A stretch of DNA of 64,000 nucleotides, from assembly GCA_964655525.1 (NCBI GenBank), contig CAZZNE010000001.1, forward strand, positions 1-64,000, given 5' to 3'. This DNA is from DLAJ01 sp964655525. Lineage in GTDB: Bacteria > Bacillota > Clostridia > Lachnospirales > Lachnospiraceae. Positions 7,618-15,704 of this stretch are shown in pieces. Both the position numbers and the translations under genes were made by a program. The notes below the pieces were generated by a model. It was not told the DNA's origin. It saw only the letters and a list, made by a program, of their open reading frames with translations, and ran no database searches. Numbering within the stretch: the first letter of the stretch is position 1; the number at the start of each line of letters is the position of its first letter.

Positions 7618-8307
7618 ATGAACATAAACGAATTGGGAATATGGGAACAGCTTCAGAAAAAACTGACATGGGAGCAGCTGGGGGAATTTTCGGGGAAACG
7701 GATTTTGGAGTTCGGCTGCGGAAACGGCGTAATGGGAGCGCATTATGCGAGGGAAAACACGGTCATCGCGATAGAGCCGAATGCGCAGGCGCTTGCAGAA
7801 AATCCGTATGAAGATGTGGAGCAGATCTGCGGGGATTTCAAATTATTGTCCCGATATGAGGACGAATCGTTTGACGTGATTTTTTGTCATAATGTGCTGG
7901 AATATGCCGGGGAGCGCGCGGAAATCTTAAAGGAATTCCAACGACTGTTAAAAAAAGACGGACTTCTTTCCGTATTGAAGCATAACCGCCCGGGGCGCGT
8001 CATGCAGATGACGGTATTGCTGAACAATTTTGAACATGCAGATGAATTGCTGGACGGAGCATACGGCGTGAGTCCGCAGTTTGGGGAAATTCATTATTAC
8101 GAGGATGAGGATCTGATCAAATGGGCGCCAAAGCTGCGGATCGAAAAGATTCTGGGTATGCGGACGTTTTGGGACTTACAGCAGAATCAGGACATACAGA
8201 AGGAAGAAGAATGGCAGCAAAAGATGATGCGTTTGGAACAGCGGGTTTCCGACATGGAAGAATATCGGAGCATCGCGTTCTTTCATCATGTACTGCTGAG
8301 AAAATAG
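7618..8307 (+). CDS. Class I SAM-dependent methyltransferase
   Basis: About 229 residues. The Rossmann SAM site is clear: ILEFGCGNGVMGAHYA (motif I, near residue 24), then VIAIEPNAQALAEN, then SFDVIFCHNVLEYAGE (motif IV) and LKKDGLLSVLKHNRPGRVMQ. The layout fits SmtA/UbiE-like small-molecule or tRNA methyltransferases (CmoA/SmtA-like); the substrate is not evident. The start is set by GGAGG from the repeat element. An in-frame extension upstream through that element (reading LAAWRI) is repeat-derived and not part of the protein. Confidence 0.8.
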   Translation: MNINELGIWEQLQKKLTWEQLGEFSGKRILEFGCGNGVMGAHYARENTVIAIEPNAQALAENPYEDVEQICGDFKLLSRYEDESFDVIFCHNVLEYAGERAEILKEFQRLLKKDGLLSVLKHNRPGRVMQMTVLLNNFEHADELLDGAYGVSPQFGEIHYYEDEDLIKWAPKLRIEKILGMRTFWDLQQNQDIQKEEEWQQKMMRLEQRVSDMEEYRSIAFFHHVLLRK

Positions 8308-8408
8308 ATTGAAAAATCAAAGATTTTTCAATCGGCGAGATTTGTGCCGGCGTCCAAACTCGCAAAGCGAACTTGTTCACTTTGTTGTTGGCAGCATGGA
8401 TGATTAGC
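8307..8408 (+). repeat. Intercistronic palindromic element, copy 2
   Basis: Full-length copy. The same 12-bp stem with AAA loop starts at the last base of the methyltransferase TAG stop. A middle part follows with CGCAAAGCGAACTTGTTC (a second small palindrome AAGCGAA/TTCACTT-like), and the end is GTTGGCAGCATGGATGATTAGC. Here the GGAGG of copy 1 has become GGATG, and the next gene uses its own site a few bases later. Confidence 0.85.
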
Positions 8409-8435
8409 ATGAGAAGTATAGGGAGGAATCGTATC

Positions 8436-9242
8436 ATGATCTTAACAGAATTTGATCCAGTAAAAAAAGCAGTTGTCAATCCGGAAGATATCATCACGCC
8501 GGTGGAGGGCATGCCCGAGGTGGCGGTCGCGTGCTATTCTCATGTGACGTTTGAGAGGATGATCGAGGAATTGGATGCGACGATCATAGCAGAGTCGAGC
8601 ACCGCCAATGGTGTGAAACCGGTTTACAAGACAGTATATAAAGATACGGATGTTGCGCTGTTTATGATCGACGTCGGAGCGCCGGCAAGTGTTGCGCTGT
8701 TGGAAGATGTGTATATGATGGGTGCGAAGAAAGCGATTGTTTTCGGCACTTGCGGCGTGCTTGACAAGAACATTGACGACTGCTCCATCGTGATTCCGAA
8801 CTGTGCGGTAAGGGATGAGGGGACAAGCTATCACTATGCGCCTGCATCGGATGAGATCGAAGTAAATAGGAAATATCTGGAAGTGTTTACCGGCATGCTG
8901 GATGAACTTCAGGTGAAATATACGGTAGGAAAAACATGGACGATGGATGCGATCTATCGCGAGACGCCGGAAAAAATCAAACGCAGAAAGGAGCAGGGCT
9001 GTATTTGTGTGGATATGGAGTGTTCGGCGGACGCGGCGATCGCTCAGTTTCGGGAAAAAGATCTGGTGCAGTTTTTCTATGCGGCAGATAATCTGGATGC
9101 GGAGGAATGGGATGTGCGGAGCTTAAGCAACCATTCCAAGCTGGAGGAAAAAGACCGGATCGCTATGGTCGCGCTCGAGCTGGCGGTGCGGATTTCGCGT
9201 AAGGAGATGGCTCGGCTAAGAAAAAGCGGTGTGGGCGATTGA
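8436..9242 (+). CDS. Nucleoside phosphorylase (PNP/UDP family)
   Basis: About 268 residues. The phosphorylase fold is indicated by KKAIVFGTCGVLDKNI (phosphate and purine pocket), the alternating GAPASVALLEDVYMMGA segment and the CVDMECSADAAIA motif, where the M-E pair binds the ribose in PNP_UDP_1 enzymes. It would cleave a purine or uridine nucleoside with phosphate in salvage. Specificity cannot be assigned. GGGAGGA at proper spacing fixes the start; earlier in-frame codons belong to the repeat element. The next gene overlaps or closely follows. Confidence 0.85.
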   Translation: MILTEFDPVKKAVVNPEDIITPVEGMPEVAVACYSHVTFERMIEELDATIIAESSTANGVKPVYKTVYKDTDVALFMIDVGAPASVALLEDVYMMGAKKAIVFGTCGVLDKNIDDCSIVIPNCAVRDEGTSYHYAPASDEIEVNRKYLEVFTGMLDELQVKYTVGKTWTMDAIYRETPEKIKRRKEQGCICVDMECSADAAIAQFREKDLVQFFYAADNLDAEEWDVRSLSNHSKLEEKDRIAMVALELAVRISRKEMARLRKSGVGD

Positions 9243-9264
9243 AACGATCATGAAGGAGAGAGAA

Positions 9265-9897
9265 ATGAATGCGTATTGGAAGAAAAATTTTTTTCCGCTG
9301 GCGGTAGAAATTGCTTTTATTATTTCGTGTTTTGTGATTCCGGCTAAGTATTTTATTTATACGAATTTTCTGTTTTATTTTGTGCTGCTCCTTTATTTCA
9401 TCGCGGTAAAGGATTTCTCGGCAAAGGAGTGGAGAAGAAACTTAAAAGGCGGAAAAGCGTTTTGGAAGCCCGTGGGGATTACCGTATTCTTTTTTATGCT
9501 GGCGTTTGCGGCAACCATGATTTTGGAAAATGTATTTCCGCAATTGGATACGGGAATGATCGGATTAAGGCGTGACAATTGGTTCACACTCGTATTGTTT
9601 GCTATTTCGACGATCGTGCTGCCGCCCGTTGTGGAGGAAACTTTTTATCGGAAAAACCTGATTTTGACGGGAAATAAAAACGTGATGGCGGCGACCGTGG
9701 TATGCAGCATGTTTCTTTATGCGGCGGAGCATTCCCTGACGCCGTGGGGGATCTTTCTCACGATGCTCTGGGCGCTGCCGCTCAGCGTTTCCTATGTAAA
9801 AACCAAGAATGTATTTGTCCCGATGACGGCGCATTTCATCGTCAATTTCTTAGGAAACGGAGCTGACGTGGTATTTACGATCATCGGAATGTGCTAG
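9265..9897 (+). CDS. CPBP family intramembrane protease
   Basis: About 210 residues, with some six hydrophobic segments. The CPBP (Abi) signature is present: VVEETFYRKNLI (EExxxR-type motif 1) near residue 125, then FLYAAEHSLTPWGIFL (motif 2 with His) and PMTAHFIVNFLGN (motif 3 with His and Asn). Members are glutamic-type intramembrane endopeptidases related to CAAX prenyl proteases, and in bacteria often serve peptide maturation or immunity. AAGGAGAGAG supports this ATG over upstream starts. Confidence 0.85.
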   Translation: MNAYWKKNFFPLAVEIAFIISCFVIPAKYFIYTNFLFYFVLLLYFIAVKDFSAKEWRRNLKGGKAFWKPVGITVFFFMLAFAATMILENVFPQLDTGMIGLRRDNWFTLVLFAISTIVLPPVVEETFYRKNLILTGNKNVMAATVVCSMFLYAAEHSLTPWGIFLTMLWALPLSVSYVKTKNVFVPMTAHFIVNFLGNGADVVFTIIGMC

Positions 9898-9932
9898 TCG
9901 GCACGGATGGATTGCAAAAAAGGAGGAATGGC

Positions 9933-10151
9933 ATGTTCGGAAAAAAGAAACTGCAAGTGGAATACTATGACAAAGAAAATGTAAAGCCGGTCATCCGCGC
10001 CAGCATCTGCACGGGAGAGCAGGTTGCCGGATTTAAGAATATTCATACCGGAAAGTTTGAGGAGATCATGCTGATCCGGGACGAGCGGGATAAAGAAGTC
10101 TTTTTGAGCAGGTACGGCATTTCGGCGGGGGAGATCACAAAAGAATATTGA
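9933..10151 (+). CDS. Small conserved-looking hypothetical protein, 72 aa
   Basis: A short soluble protein starting MFGKKKLQVEYYDKENVKPV with an acidic/basic C-terminus. AAAGGAGGA lies at ideal spacing. No domain was recognised; the sequence pattern (RASICTGEQVAGFKNIHTGK) hints at a small all-beta fold. It follows the protease gene by 35 bases and may be cotranscribed. Confidence 0.65.
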   Translation: MFGKKKLQVEYYDKENVKPVIRASICTGEQVAGFKNIHTGKFEEIMLIRDERDKEVFLSRYGISAGEITKEY

Positions 10152-10172
10152 TTTTATTTTTTAATATAAACA

Positions 10173-10188
10173 TGACACACAGCTGTCA
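10173..10188. promoter_or_regulatory. Inverted repeat TGACA-N6-TGTCA, putative WYL-regulator operator
   Basis: A 5-6-5 palindrome lies about 85 bases upstream of the WYL-domain regulator gene in an AT-rich promoter-like region. HTH/WYL (YafY-like) regulators commonly act near their own genes, so autoregulation is inferred. Binding is not shown. Confidence 0.4.
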
Positions 10189-10270
10189 CGTTTCGCACTC
10201 TATGATAGGGTAAAAGCGGAAAGAAAAGCGATGCGCCGCGGGCGAAGGTGCGGCATACAGGAGAACCGCC

Positions 10271-11194
10271 ATGAAAATAGACAGACTGATCGGAATTTTG
10301 TCCATATTACTGCAAAAAGATACAGTGACCGCGCCTGATCTGGCGGAGAAGTTTGAAGTTTCCAGACGAACGATCAACAGGGATATTGAAGATCTGTGCA
10401 AAGCAGGTATTCCCATTGTGACGAGACAGGGAGCGGGCGGCGGCATCTCGATTATGGACAACTATAAGATAGACCGGACACTGGTGAATCACGCTGAAAT
10501 GCAGGATATTCTCGCGGGGCTCCGCAGCTTGGACAGCGTAAACGGAACCAACCGGTACGGACAATTGATGGAAAAATTATCGGTCGGTTCCTCTGATTTT
10601 TTGGTCGGAAATCAGTCGGTGCTGATCGATCTGTCTTCATGGTATAAAGAATCACTTGCGCCCAAGATCGAATTGATACGCGCCGCGATCGATGTGAAAA
10701 AAGAACTGCTGTTTACCTACTATTCCCCGAGGGGCGAATCCGTCCGGCGCATCGAGCCGTATTATCTGATCTTTCGATGGTCAAGCTGGTATGTGTGGGG
10801 GTTTTGCAAAATGCGGGAGGATTTCCGGCTGTTCAAGTTAAACCGCATGGAGGAAGTGCGCGTGTCGGAGGAGGTGTTTGTAAAGAGGAAAGCAGATGTG
10901 CCGGATTTAAATGATGAGGGGATATTTCCCGGCGGAATCAAGGTGAAAGCGCTTTTTGAACCGGAATGCAAATGGAGACTGGTCGAAGAATTCGGGACGG
11001 GATGCTTTCGGGAAACGGAGGACGGGAAACTGCTTTTTCAGGCGGATTATACAAACAGGGAAAATCTGATCACGTGGCTCATGACGTTTCGGGAAAAAGC
11101 GGAACTTTTGGAACCGGAGGAGATCCGAACGGAGCTCATCGCATGTTTTGAACGAATACGCAGAAGATATGGTGTTGATGATAAGAGCGGGTGA
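10271..11194 (+). CDS. HTH-WYL transcriptional regulator (YafY/DeoR-like)
   Basis: 307 residues. The N-terminal HTH_11 domain is clear (LIGILSILLQKDTVTAPDLA then FEVSRRTINRDIEDLCKAGI, residues 5-45), followed by a wing with the GAGGGISI motif. The WYL domain spans roughly 140-225 (VRRIEPYYLIFRWSSWYVWG, with the FRLFKLNRM motif), and a WCX-like C-terminal extension ends near 300. WYL domains sense nucleotides or nucleic-acid derived ligands. No adjacent operon is obviously controlled except its own promoter. Confidence 0.85.
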   Translation: MKIDRLIGILSILLQKDTVTAPDLAEKFEVSRRTINRDIEDLCKAGIPIVTRQGAGGGISIMDNYKIDRTLVNHAEMQDILAGLRSLDSVNGTNRYGQLMEKLSVGSSDFLVGNQSVLIDLSSWYKESLAPKIELIRAAIDVKKELLFTYYSPRGESVRRIEPYYLIFRWSSWYVWGFCKMREDFRLFKLNRMEEVRVSEEVFVKRKADVPDLNDEGIFPGGIKVKALFEPECKWRLVEEFGTGCFRETEDGKLLFQADYTNRENLITWLMTFREKAELLEPEEIRTELIACFERIRRRYGVDDKSG

Positions 11195-11266
11195 CAGAGA
11201 AAAGAGAAGCATATCGTCAGAAAGGCAGAGTGGAAACTGTATCAGCAGATGGATAGGAGGACGAAG

Positions 11267-11974
11267 ATGAGATATACATGGATCGATGAATTTTTGTTAA
11301 GTAAACCGGGAGTGACGAAGGATTTGCAGAAGGATTGGAATTGGCTTCGTTATCAGATCGGCGGCAAGATGTTTGCGGCCGTCTGTATGGGGGAAAACGA
11401 TGAGCCCTACTATATCACATTGAAGCTGGAACCGATGGAGGGAGAGTTCTTCAGACAGCAATACGAGGACATCGTTCCCGGCTTTTATATGAATAAAGTG
11501 CATTGGAATTCCGTGAAGCCGGACGGCGCAGTACCGGATGAGCTGTTAAAAGATATGCTGGATAAGTCGTATCAGCTGGTGCTTGGCGGATTGAGCAAGA
11601 AAAAGCAGAAGGAGATATTGGAAGGCGCGACTTCATCTGAGAATGTAAGCGGCAGCGGGACTGCGCACGGAGCACTCAGTTGCTGCGGTACGCAGTGCAG
11701 GGAATGTGCCTGCTATGGAACGATGTGCAAGGGCTGTAACGAGAGTGCCGGAAAAGTATTCCACGCGCCGGAGGGACAGGCCTGCCCCATTTATGAATGC
11801 TCGGTCAATCAAAAAAAGCAGAAAAACTGCAGCGGCTGTCAGAACCTTCCGTGCGATATTTGGAGAAACACGAAAGACCCGTCCATGTCGGACGAGGAAT
11901 TTGAAAACAATATCCGGCAGCGGGTGGAAAATCTAGTCCAAATTCGACTTCGTGTTCCCAACGGGATACAATGA
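11267..11974 (+). CDS. MmcQ/YjbR domain fused to Cys-rich DUF3795 domain
   Basis: About 235 residues in two parts. Residues 1-118 follow the MmcQ/YjbR fold (WLRYQIGGKMFAAVCMGEND then KVHWNSVKPDGAVPDELLKD and SYQLVLGGLSKKKQKEI). Residues 128-205 are a Cys-rich DUF3795-like module (CCGTQCRECACYGTMCKGC, then CPIYECSVNQKKQKNCSGC and LPCDIW), probably binding zinc. MmcQ/YjbR proteins resemble DNA-binding CyaY-like folds of unknown role. AGGAGG at good spacing supports this ATG. Confidence 0.75.
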   Translation: MRYTWIDEFLLSKPGVTKDLQKDWNWLRYQIGGKMFAAVCMGENDEPYYITLKLEPMEGEFFRQQYEDIVPGFYMNKVHWNSVKPDGAVPDELLKDMLDKSYQLVLGGLSKKKQKEILEGATSSENVSGSGTAHGALSCCGTQCRECACYGTMCKGCNESAGKVFHAPEGQACPIYECSVNQKKQKNCSGCQNLPCDIWRNTKDPSMSDEEFENNIRQRVENLVQIRLRVPNGIQ

Positions 11975-12054
11975 ATACATATTTTGCTTTTGGAATTGCA
12001 CGCCCTGCGGGATAGGTATATACAAATCGGTATTTATGAAAAAGGAGAGCAAAA

Positions 12055-12477
12055 ATGCAGATTGTGCCTACGCTAAGTTTTGGGGGAAATTGTCGGGAAG
12101 CGATTCATATGTATGAAAAGGCGCTGAATGGAAAAATCAGTTGCCTGATTACTTATGGAGAAGCGAATGACCCCGAATATAATCCATTGCTTAAAGAAAA
12201 TCAAAAAGAGTATGTCTATCATTCGGAACTTGTATTGGACAATCAGAGAATTATTATGAGTGATCATGTGGATATGGAATTTCAAACGTGTTATTCAAAT
12301 TTCCTTACCATTATGTTTGATACGAAAGAGGAAGTCCAACAAGCATATGAAATCATGAGAGAAGGAAGCAAAACAATCTATCAAATGGAAGCGACACCTT
12401 ATAGTTCTTGTCGGGTCGTTTTTGTTGATAAATTCGGAATCCGTTGGGGAATTATGACGGAACAGACGGAGAAGTAA
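12055..12477 (+). CDS. VOC family protein (PhnB/glyoxalase-like)
   Basis: 140 residues. The pattern IVPTLSFGGNCREAIHMYEK at the start, VYHSELVLDNQRIIMSDH in the middle and SSCRVVFVDKFGIRWGIM at the end matches PhnB-like proteins of the vicinal oxygen chelate superfamily. These are often of unknown function and sometimes lack a full metal site. The gene is AT-richer than its neighbours, which suggests later acquisition. AAAGGAGAG precedes the ATG. Confidence 0.85.
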   Translation: MQIVPTLSFGGNCREAIHMYEKALNGKISCLITYGEANDPEYNPLLKENQKEYVYHSELVLDNQRIIMSDHVDMEFQTCYSNFLTIMFDTKEEVQQAYEIMREGSKTIYQMEATPYSSCRVVFVDKFGIRWGIMTEQTEK

Positions 12478-12603
12478 ATTCCCGTTTGCAGAATGGTCCG
12501 GTGGTCAATTTTCAGATATTGTAACAGTATCACAGGCGATATGCTGCGATGACGGTAGGTTTAGAGGTATGGAAAGTAGAAGGAAAAGGATGGAGGAAAG
12601 CAC

Positions 12604-13230
12604 ATGGCATTTGATTATAAAAAAGAGTACAAGGAATTTTACATGCCCAAAAACAAACCGGGCATTGTGGAAATACCGCCCATGAATTATCTGGCGGTCC
12701 GCGGCAGCGGCGATCCGAACGAAGAAGGAAGCGAGTACAAACAGTCCATCGGACTGCTCTACGCGATCGCGTTTACGATCAAAATGAGCAAAATGGGGGA
12801 TCACCGGATCGAGGGATACTTCGACTATGTTGTTCCGCCGCTGGAAGGCTTTTGGTGGCAGGACGGCGTAAAGGGAATCGATTATGCCCACAAAGAGAAT
12901 TTTCAATTTATCTCCGTGATCAGACTGCCCGATTTTGTGACAAAAGCAGATTTTGACTGGGCAATCGGAGAAGCGGAGCGAAAAAAGAAAGCGGATTTTT
13001 CAAAAGTCGAATGGATGACCTACGATGAGGGCTTGTGCGTGCAATGTATGCATATCGGCGCATATGACGATGAGCCGAAAACGGTCCGACTGATGCATGA
13101 GTTTATGGAAGAGCAGGGTTATGAGCTCGACATTACGGAAAGCCGTTATCATCATGAGATTTATTTAAGCGACGCAAGAAAGGTGGCGCCTGAACGGCTC
13201 AAAACGGTCGTCAGACATCCGATTCGATAG
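12604..13230 (+). CDS. GyrI-like small-molecule binding domain protein
   Basis: 208 residues. The start MAFDYKKEYKEFYMPKNKPG and PPMNYLAVRGSGDPNEEGSE match GyrI-like proteins (SACOL2180-type). The core SIGLLYAIAFTIKMSKMG and PPLEGFWWQD supports this, with a C-terminal RYHHEIYLSDARKVAPERLK tail. Such proteins share the SHS2 fold with regulator ligand domains and are proposed to bind or hydrolyse small compounds. No DNA-binding domain is present. GGAGGAAAG precedes the ATG. Confidence 0.85.
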   Translation: MAFDYKKEYKEFYMPKNKPGIVEIPPMNYLAVRGSGDPNEEGSEYKQSIGLLYAIAFTIKMSKMGDHRIEGYFDYVVPPLEGFWWQDGVKGIDYAHKENFQFISVIRLPDFVTKADFDWAIGEAERKKKADFSKVEWMTYDEGLCVQCMHIGAYDDEPKTVRLMHEFMEEQGYELDITESRYHHEIYLSDARKVAPERLKTVVRHPIR

Positions 13231-13277
13231 AGAAAGGCATCTTCCCTAAAAGCGGATTGGAGAAAGAAAGGCATCCT

Positions 13278-14138
13278 ATGAAGTATTATACGATGGAAAA
13301 AAGAAAAATTCCCTCTGGCGGAAAGAAAATGGATTTGTATATTCTCCGCCCCACCGTCAATGCTAAGCGGAAAGAAAAAACACCGGGAATTCTTTGGATC
13401 CATGGAGGCGGTTATATTACGGGAATGGCGAAAATGATTTATATATCCCGTGCAATGGCGTTAGTAAAAAAATACGGTGCGGTGGTTGTTACGCCGGAAT
13501 ACAGACTTTCAAAGGAGGCGCCCTATCCGGCTGCGTTAGAGGACTGCTATGCGTCGCTCAGATATTTGAAAGAACATGCAGAAGAACTTGGGATCAACAG
13601 CAGTCAGATCATGGTGGGCGGTGAAAGCGCCGGTGGGGGTCTTGCCGTTGCCACCTGTATGTATGCGCGGGACAGAGGAGAGATTTCTATTTCCTATCAG
13701 ATGCCGTTGTACCCGATGCTTGATGACCGTGATACAGAATCGTCGAGGGATAATCATGCGCCGGTGTGGAACACAAAACGGAATCACAGAGGCTGGAAAG
13801 CCTATCTCGGCAGCCTATGGCAGCAAGACGTTCCCGCATATGCGGCGCCGGCAAGGCAGACGGATTATACAGGGCTTCCACCGGCCTATACGTTTGTTGG
13901 CGATATCGAACCGTTTTATGATGAAACACGGACGTATATTGAAAATCTGAGAGCGGCTGGAATTGAAGCGAAAATAGATATCTATCCAAATTGTTTTCAT
14001 GCGTTTGATATGCTGCTTCCTTTTAAAAAAGTAAGCAAAAAAGCCATTGCCGCGTTTGAAAAGCAGTATCTCTATGCGAGTGAAAACTATTTTGCCGCGC
14101 AGGAGCAGATTACGTCAGATCGGACGCCGAAGTTTTAA
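13278..14138 (+). CDS. Alpha/beta hydrolase, hormone-sensitive lipase type
   Basis: About 286 residues. The HSL family oxyanion motif HGGGY (LWIHGGGYITGM) lies near residue 45, and the nucleophile elbow GESAGGG near residue 114. The acid and His lie in GDIEPFYDETRTY and CFHAFDML toward the C-terminus, completing Ser-Asp-His. The enzyme probably hydrolyses short acyl esters in the cytoplasm; no signal peptide is seen. GAAAGAAAGG is the ribosome binding site. An upstream in-frame ATG at 13257 is less well placed. Confidence 0.85.
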   Translation: MKYYTMEKRKIPSGGKKMDLYILRPTVNAKRKEKTPGILWIHGGGYITGMAKMIYISRAMALVKKYGAVVVTPEYRLSKEAPYPAALEDCYASLRYLKEHAEELGINSSQIMVGGESAGGGLAVATCMYARDRGEISISYQMPLYPMLDDRDTESSRDNHAPVWNTKRNHRGWKAYLGSLWQQDVPAYAAPARQTDYTGLPPAYTFVGDIEPFYDETRTYIENLRAAGIEAKIDIYPNCFHAFDMLLPFKKVSKKAIAAFEKQYLYASENYFAAQEQITSDRTPKF

Positions 14139-14160
14139 GAATAAAGCAGGAGAATCAGAT

Positions 14161-14925
14161 ATGTGCGGACGCTACTATATGGAGGATGATACTGCAAAAG
14201 AGATCGAAAAAGTCATTCGCTGGGTGGATGGGAAACTGCGCGCACAGCAGACTGCGCAGGAAGCAACGCAGAAACAGGAGGCGGGAACTGTGCAGGAAGC
14301 AGCGCAGAAACAGGAGGCGGGAACTGCGCAGGAGAAGAACCTTTGGAACGAAGACAAAGAGAATGTGAAAGCAGGCGACAGGCAGGTGGAAGACAGGAAG
14401 ACAGGCGACATTTACCCTGCGACGCTTGCGCCCGTGCTCGGCGCCGGGATTGAAACTGCGGGAGACAGAACTTTGGAATGCCGCATGCTGCGCTGGGGGC
14501 TGCCGGGATATCCGTCGAAGGGAAACGGCAAAAAAGGACAAGTTATTTTTAATGCCCGGAGTGAAACGGCGATGGAGAAACCGACTTTCCGGGAGGGGAT
14601 AAAAAACCATCGCATTGTGATTCCGGCGGCGGGCTTTTATGAGTGGAGCCGCAAAAAAGAGAAGTATCGTTTTCGCAGAACCGATTCGCCCATACTTTTT
14701 ATGGCGGGATGTTTTCAGCGTTATGAGGACGGAGACCGGTTTGTCATCCTGACGACGGCGGCGAACGCATCCATGGAACCGGTGCATGACCGCATGCCGC
14801 TTATTTTGGAACCGGACGAGATTGCAGATTGGATATGGGACGAAGAGCGGACGAAAATTCTGCTGGAAAAGCAACCCTGTCTTTTAGAGCGCACAACGGA
14901 CTATGAGCAGATGACGCTCTTTTAA
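14161..14925 (+). CDS. SOS response-associated peptidase (SRAP/HMCES family)
   Basis: 254 residues. Translation begins MCGRYYMED; the exposed Cys2 forms the DNA-protein crosslink with abasic sites in this family. Other family motifs are visible: IFNARSETAMEKPTFREGIK, IVIPAAGFYEWSRK (catalytic Glu) and LTTAANASMEPVHDRMPLIL (catalytic His). It shields abasic sites in single-stranded DNA. Residues 29-80 carry a lineage-specific hydrophilic insertion built from a 36-bp tandem repeat. A CAGGAG site lies before the ATG. Its neighbour after the toxin-antitoxin pair is an SOS polymerase. Confidence 0.9.
   Translation: MCGRYYMEDDTAKEIEKVIRWVDGKLRAQQTAQEATQKQEAGTVQEAAQKQEAGTAQEKNLWNEDKENVKAGDRQVEDRKTGDIYPATLAPVLGAGIETAGDRTLECRMLRWGLPGYPSKGNGKKGQVIFNARSETAMEKPTFREGIKNHRIVIPAAGFYEWSRKKEKYRFRRTDSPILFMAGCFQRYEDGDRFVILTTAANASMEPVHDRMPLILEPDEIADWIWDEERTKILLEKQPCLLERTTDYEQMTLF
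14254..14334 (+). repeat. In-frame 36-bp minisatellite in SRAP gene
   Basis: Two and a quarter copies of a 12-codon unit (reading AQEATQKQEAGT, VQEAAQKQEAGT, AQE) are in frame with the gene. The unit encodes an Ala/Gln/Glu-rich hydrophilic stretch. Length being a multiple of three lets copy number vary without frameshift. Confidence 0.9.
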
Positions 14926-14932
14926 GCGCATG

Positions 14933-14968
14933 AAAAAATACCGGTTGAACACAGAGCATGTGTTTGCT
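14933..14968 (+). repeat. Degraded copy of the polymerase promoter with LexA-like box
   Basis: This 36-base stretch matches 15638-15673 at 31 positions, without gaps. It includes the TTGAAC -35 element and a GAGCATGTGTTT version of the LexA-type box. At the position of the -10 it reads TGTTCC, so it should be a weak or dead promoter. It lies on the left of the toxin-antitoxin pair, while the intact copy lies on the right. Confidence 0.85.
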
Positions 14969-14981
14969 GTTCCTATTTATG

Positions 14982-15010
14982 TTGAACTGCAAGCCTTTTT
15001 CAGGTATAAT
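14982..15010 (+). promoter_or_regulatory. Sigma-A promoter of the toxin-antitoxin pair
   Basis: TTGAAC and TATAAT are separated by exactly 17 bases. Transcription would begin near 15017, about 50 bases before the antitoxin GTG start. Type II antitoxins normally repress such promoters; no obvious operator palindrome was identified over it. Confidence 0.75.
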
Positions 15011-15068
15011 GCATTCATAGCAGGAAAATATGTTTCCGAGTGGTTCGATCATGAGAGGAGGATTTCCC

Positions 15069-15311
15069 GTGAGCACTTTAGATGCAACAGTGTCCATGCT
15101 GGAAGCAATGCCGGAGGAGGCAAGAATCAAGGTTTTGGAATTTACGCAGCAGTTATTCAATGCCAGAAAACCAGCCAATCCGTTTGTCCCGGTCAGTCAG
15201 AGGCAGGTTCATTCCGATCTTACGGAATCACGTCAGCAGATTGCTGCCGGACAGGGATTGAATATGGAGGACGCTTTAGACAGAATGGGAAAACAGCATG
15301 AATTCATTTGA
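15069..15311 (+). CDS. Antitoxin of type II toxin-antitoxin pair
   Basis: About 80 residues: STLDATVSMLEAMPEEARIK, then VLEFTQQLFNARKPANPFVP, then a C-terminal segment ending GLNMEDALDRMGKQHEFI. Small size, a likely N-terminal DNA-binding/dimer part, a charged C-terminal part and a 14-base overlap with a RelE-like gene support the antitoxin role. A GTG start is chosen because GAGAGGAGG is correctly spaced before it; an ATG at 15051 lies inside that site. The antitoxin would neutralise the toxin by direct binding. Confidence 0.75.
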   Translation: MSTLDATVSMLEAMPEEARIKVLEFTQQLFNARKPANPFVPVSQRQVHSDLTESRQQIAAGQGLNMEDALDRMGKQHEFI

Positions 15312-15627
15312 TGTGATTATTTCACCAAAAGCATTGTCTCAACTGAACAGTTATGTTGATTATTTGCAATATACGCTGCTGAATGATCAGGCAGCCCGCA
15401 ATGTGTGGCAGGATGCCATGGAAACACGAAATCAGCTTTCAAAAGCTGACGAAGGTCTGAAACTCTGCTCTTATCCCCTGCTAAAAAAGAACGAATACGG
15501 TGTCATTCATTTCATGCGGCACCGCTATCTGATGCTTTATCGGATAGAAGGATCGACCATTTATGTGGAAGCGATCTATCATCAGCTTCAGGACTATGAA
15601 AATATTTTTGCAGATGATGCTCTTTGA
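15298..15627 (+). CDS. RelE/ParE family toxin
   Basis: 109 residues with the RelE/ParE layout: FDVIISPKALSQLNSYVDYL (first strand and helix), a central helical part, LKLCSYPLLKKNEYGVIHFM, then RHRYLMLYRIEGSTIYVEAI and a C-terminal HQLQDYENIF. The C-terminal YRIEGSTIYVEAIYHQ pattern is that of ParE/YoeB-like toxins. RelE members cleave mRNA at the ribosome and ParE members block gyrase; sequence alone does not decide which. It overlaps the antitoxin frame. Its stop lies 10 bases before the repeated promoter segment. Confidence 0.85.
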   Translation: MNSFDVIISPKALSQLNSYVDYLQYTLLNDQAARNVWQDAMETRNQLSKADEGLKLCSYPLLKKNEYGVIHFMRHRYLMLYRIEGSTIYVEAIYHQLQDYENIFADDAL

Positions 15628-15637
15628 AGCATATGGA

Positions 15638-15678
15638 AAAAAATACCGATTGAACATAGAACGTATGTTTGCTACAAT
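15638..15678 (+). promoter_or_regulatory. Promoter with LexA-type SOS box for Y-family polymerase
   Basis: TTGAAC (15650-15655) and TACAAT (15673-15678) have a 17-base spacer. Inside it lies AGAACGTATGTTTG (15658-15671), close to the Gram-positive LexA consensus CGAACRNRYGTTYC. LexA bound there would block the promoter until DNA damage. The first 36 bases recur in decayed form at 14933-14968. Confidence 0.8.
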
Positions 15679-15704
15679 GTGTCACACAGGAGGTGAACAC
15701 ACGT

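Noticed and set aside
14155..14874. A 239-codon frame on the minus strand opposite the SRAP gene.
   Set aside because: The SRAP protein has clear motifs in the plus frame. The opposite frame is rich in Arg, His, Leu and Ser typical of antisense reading of GC-rich codons.
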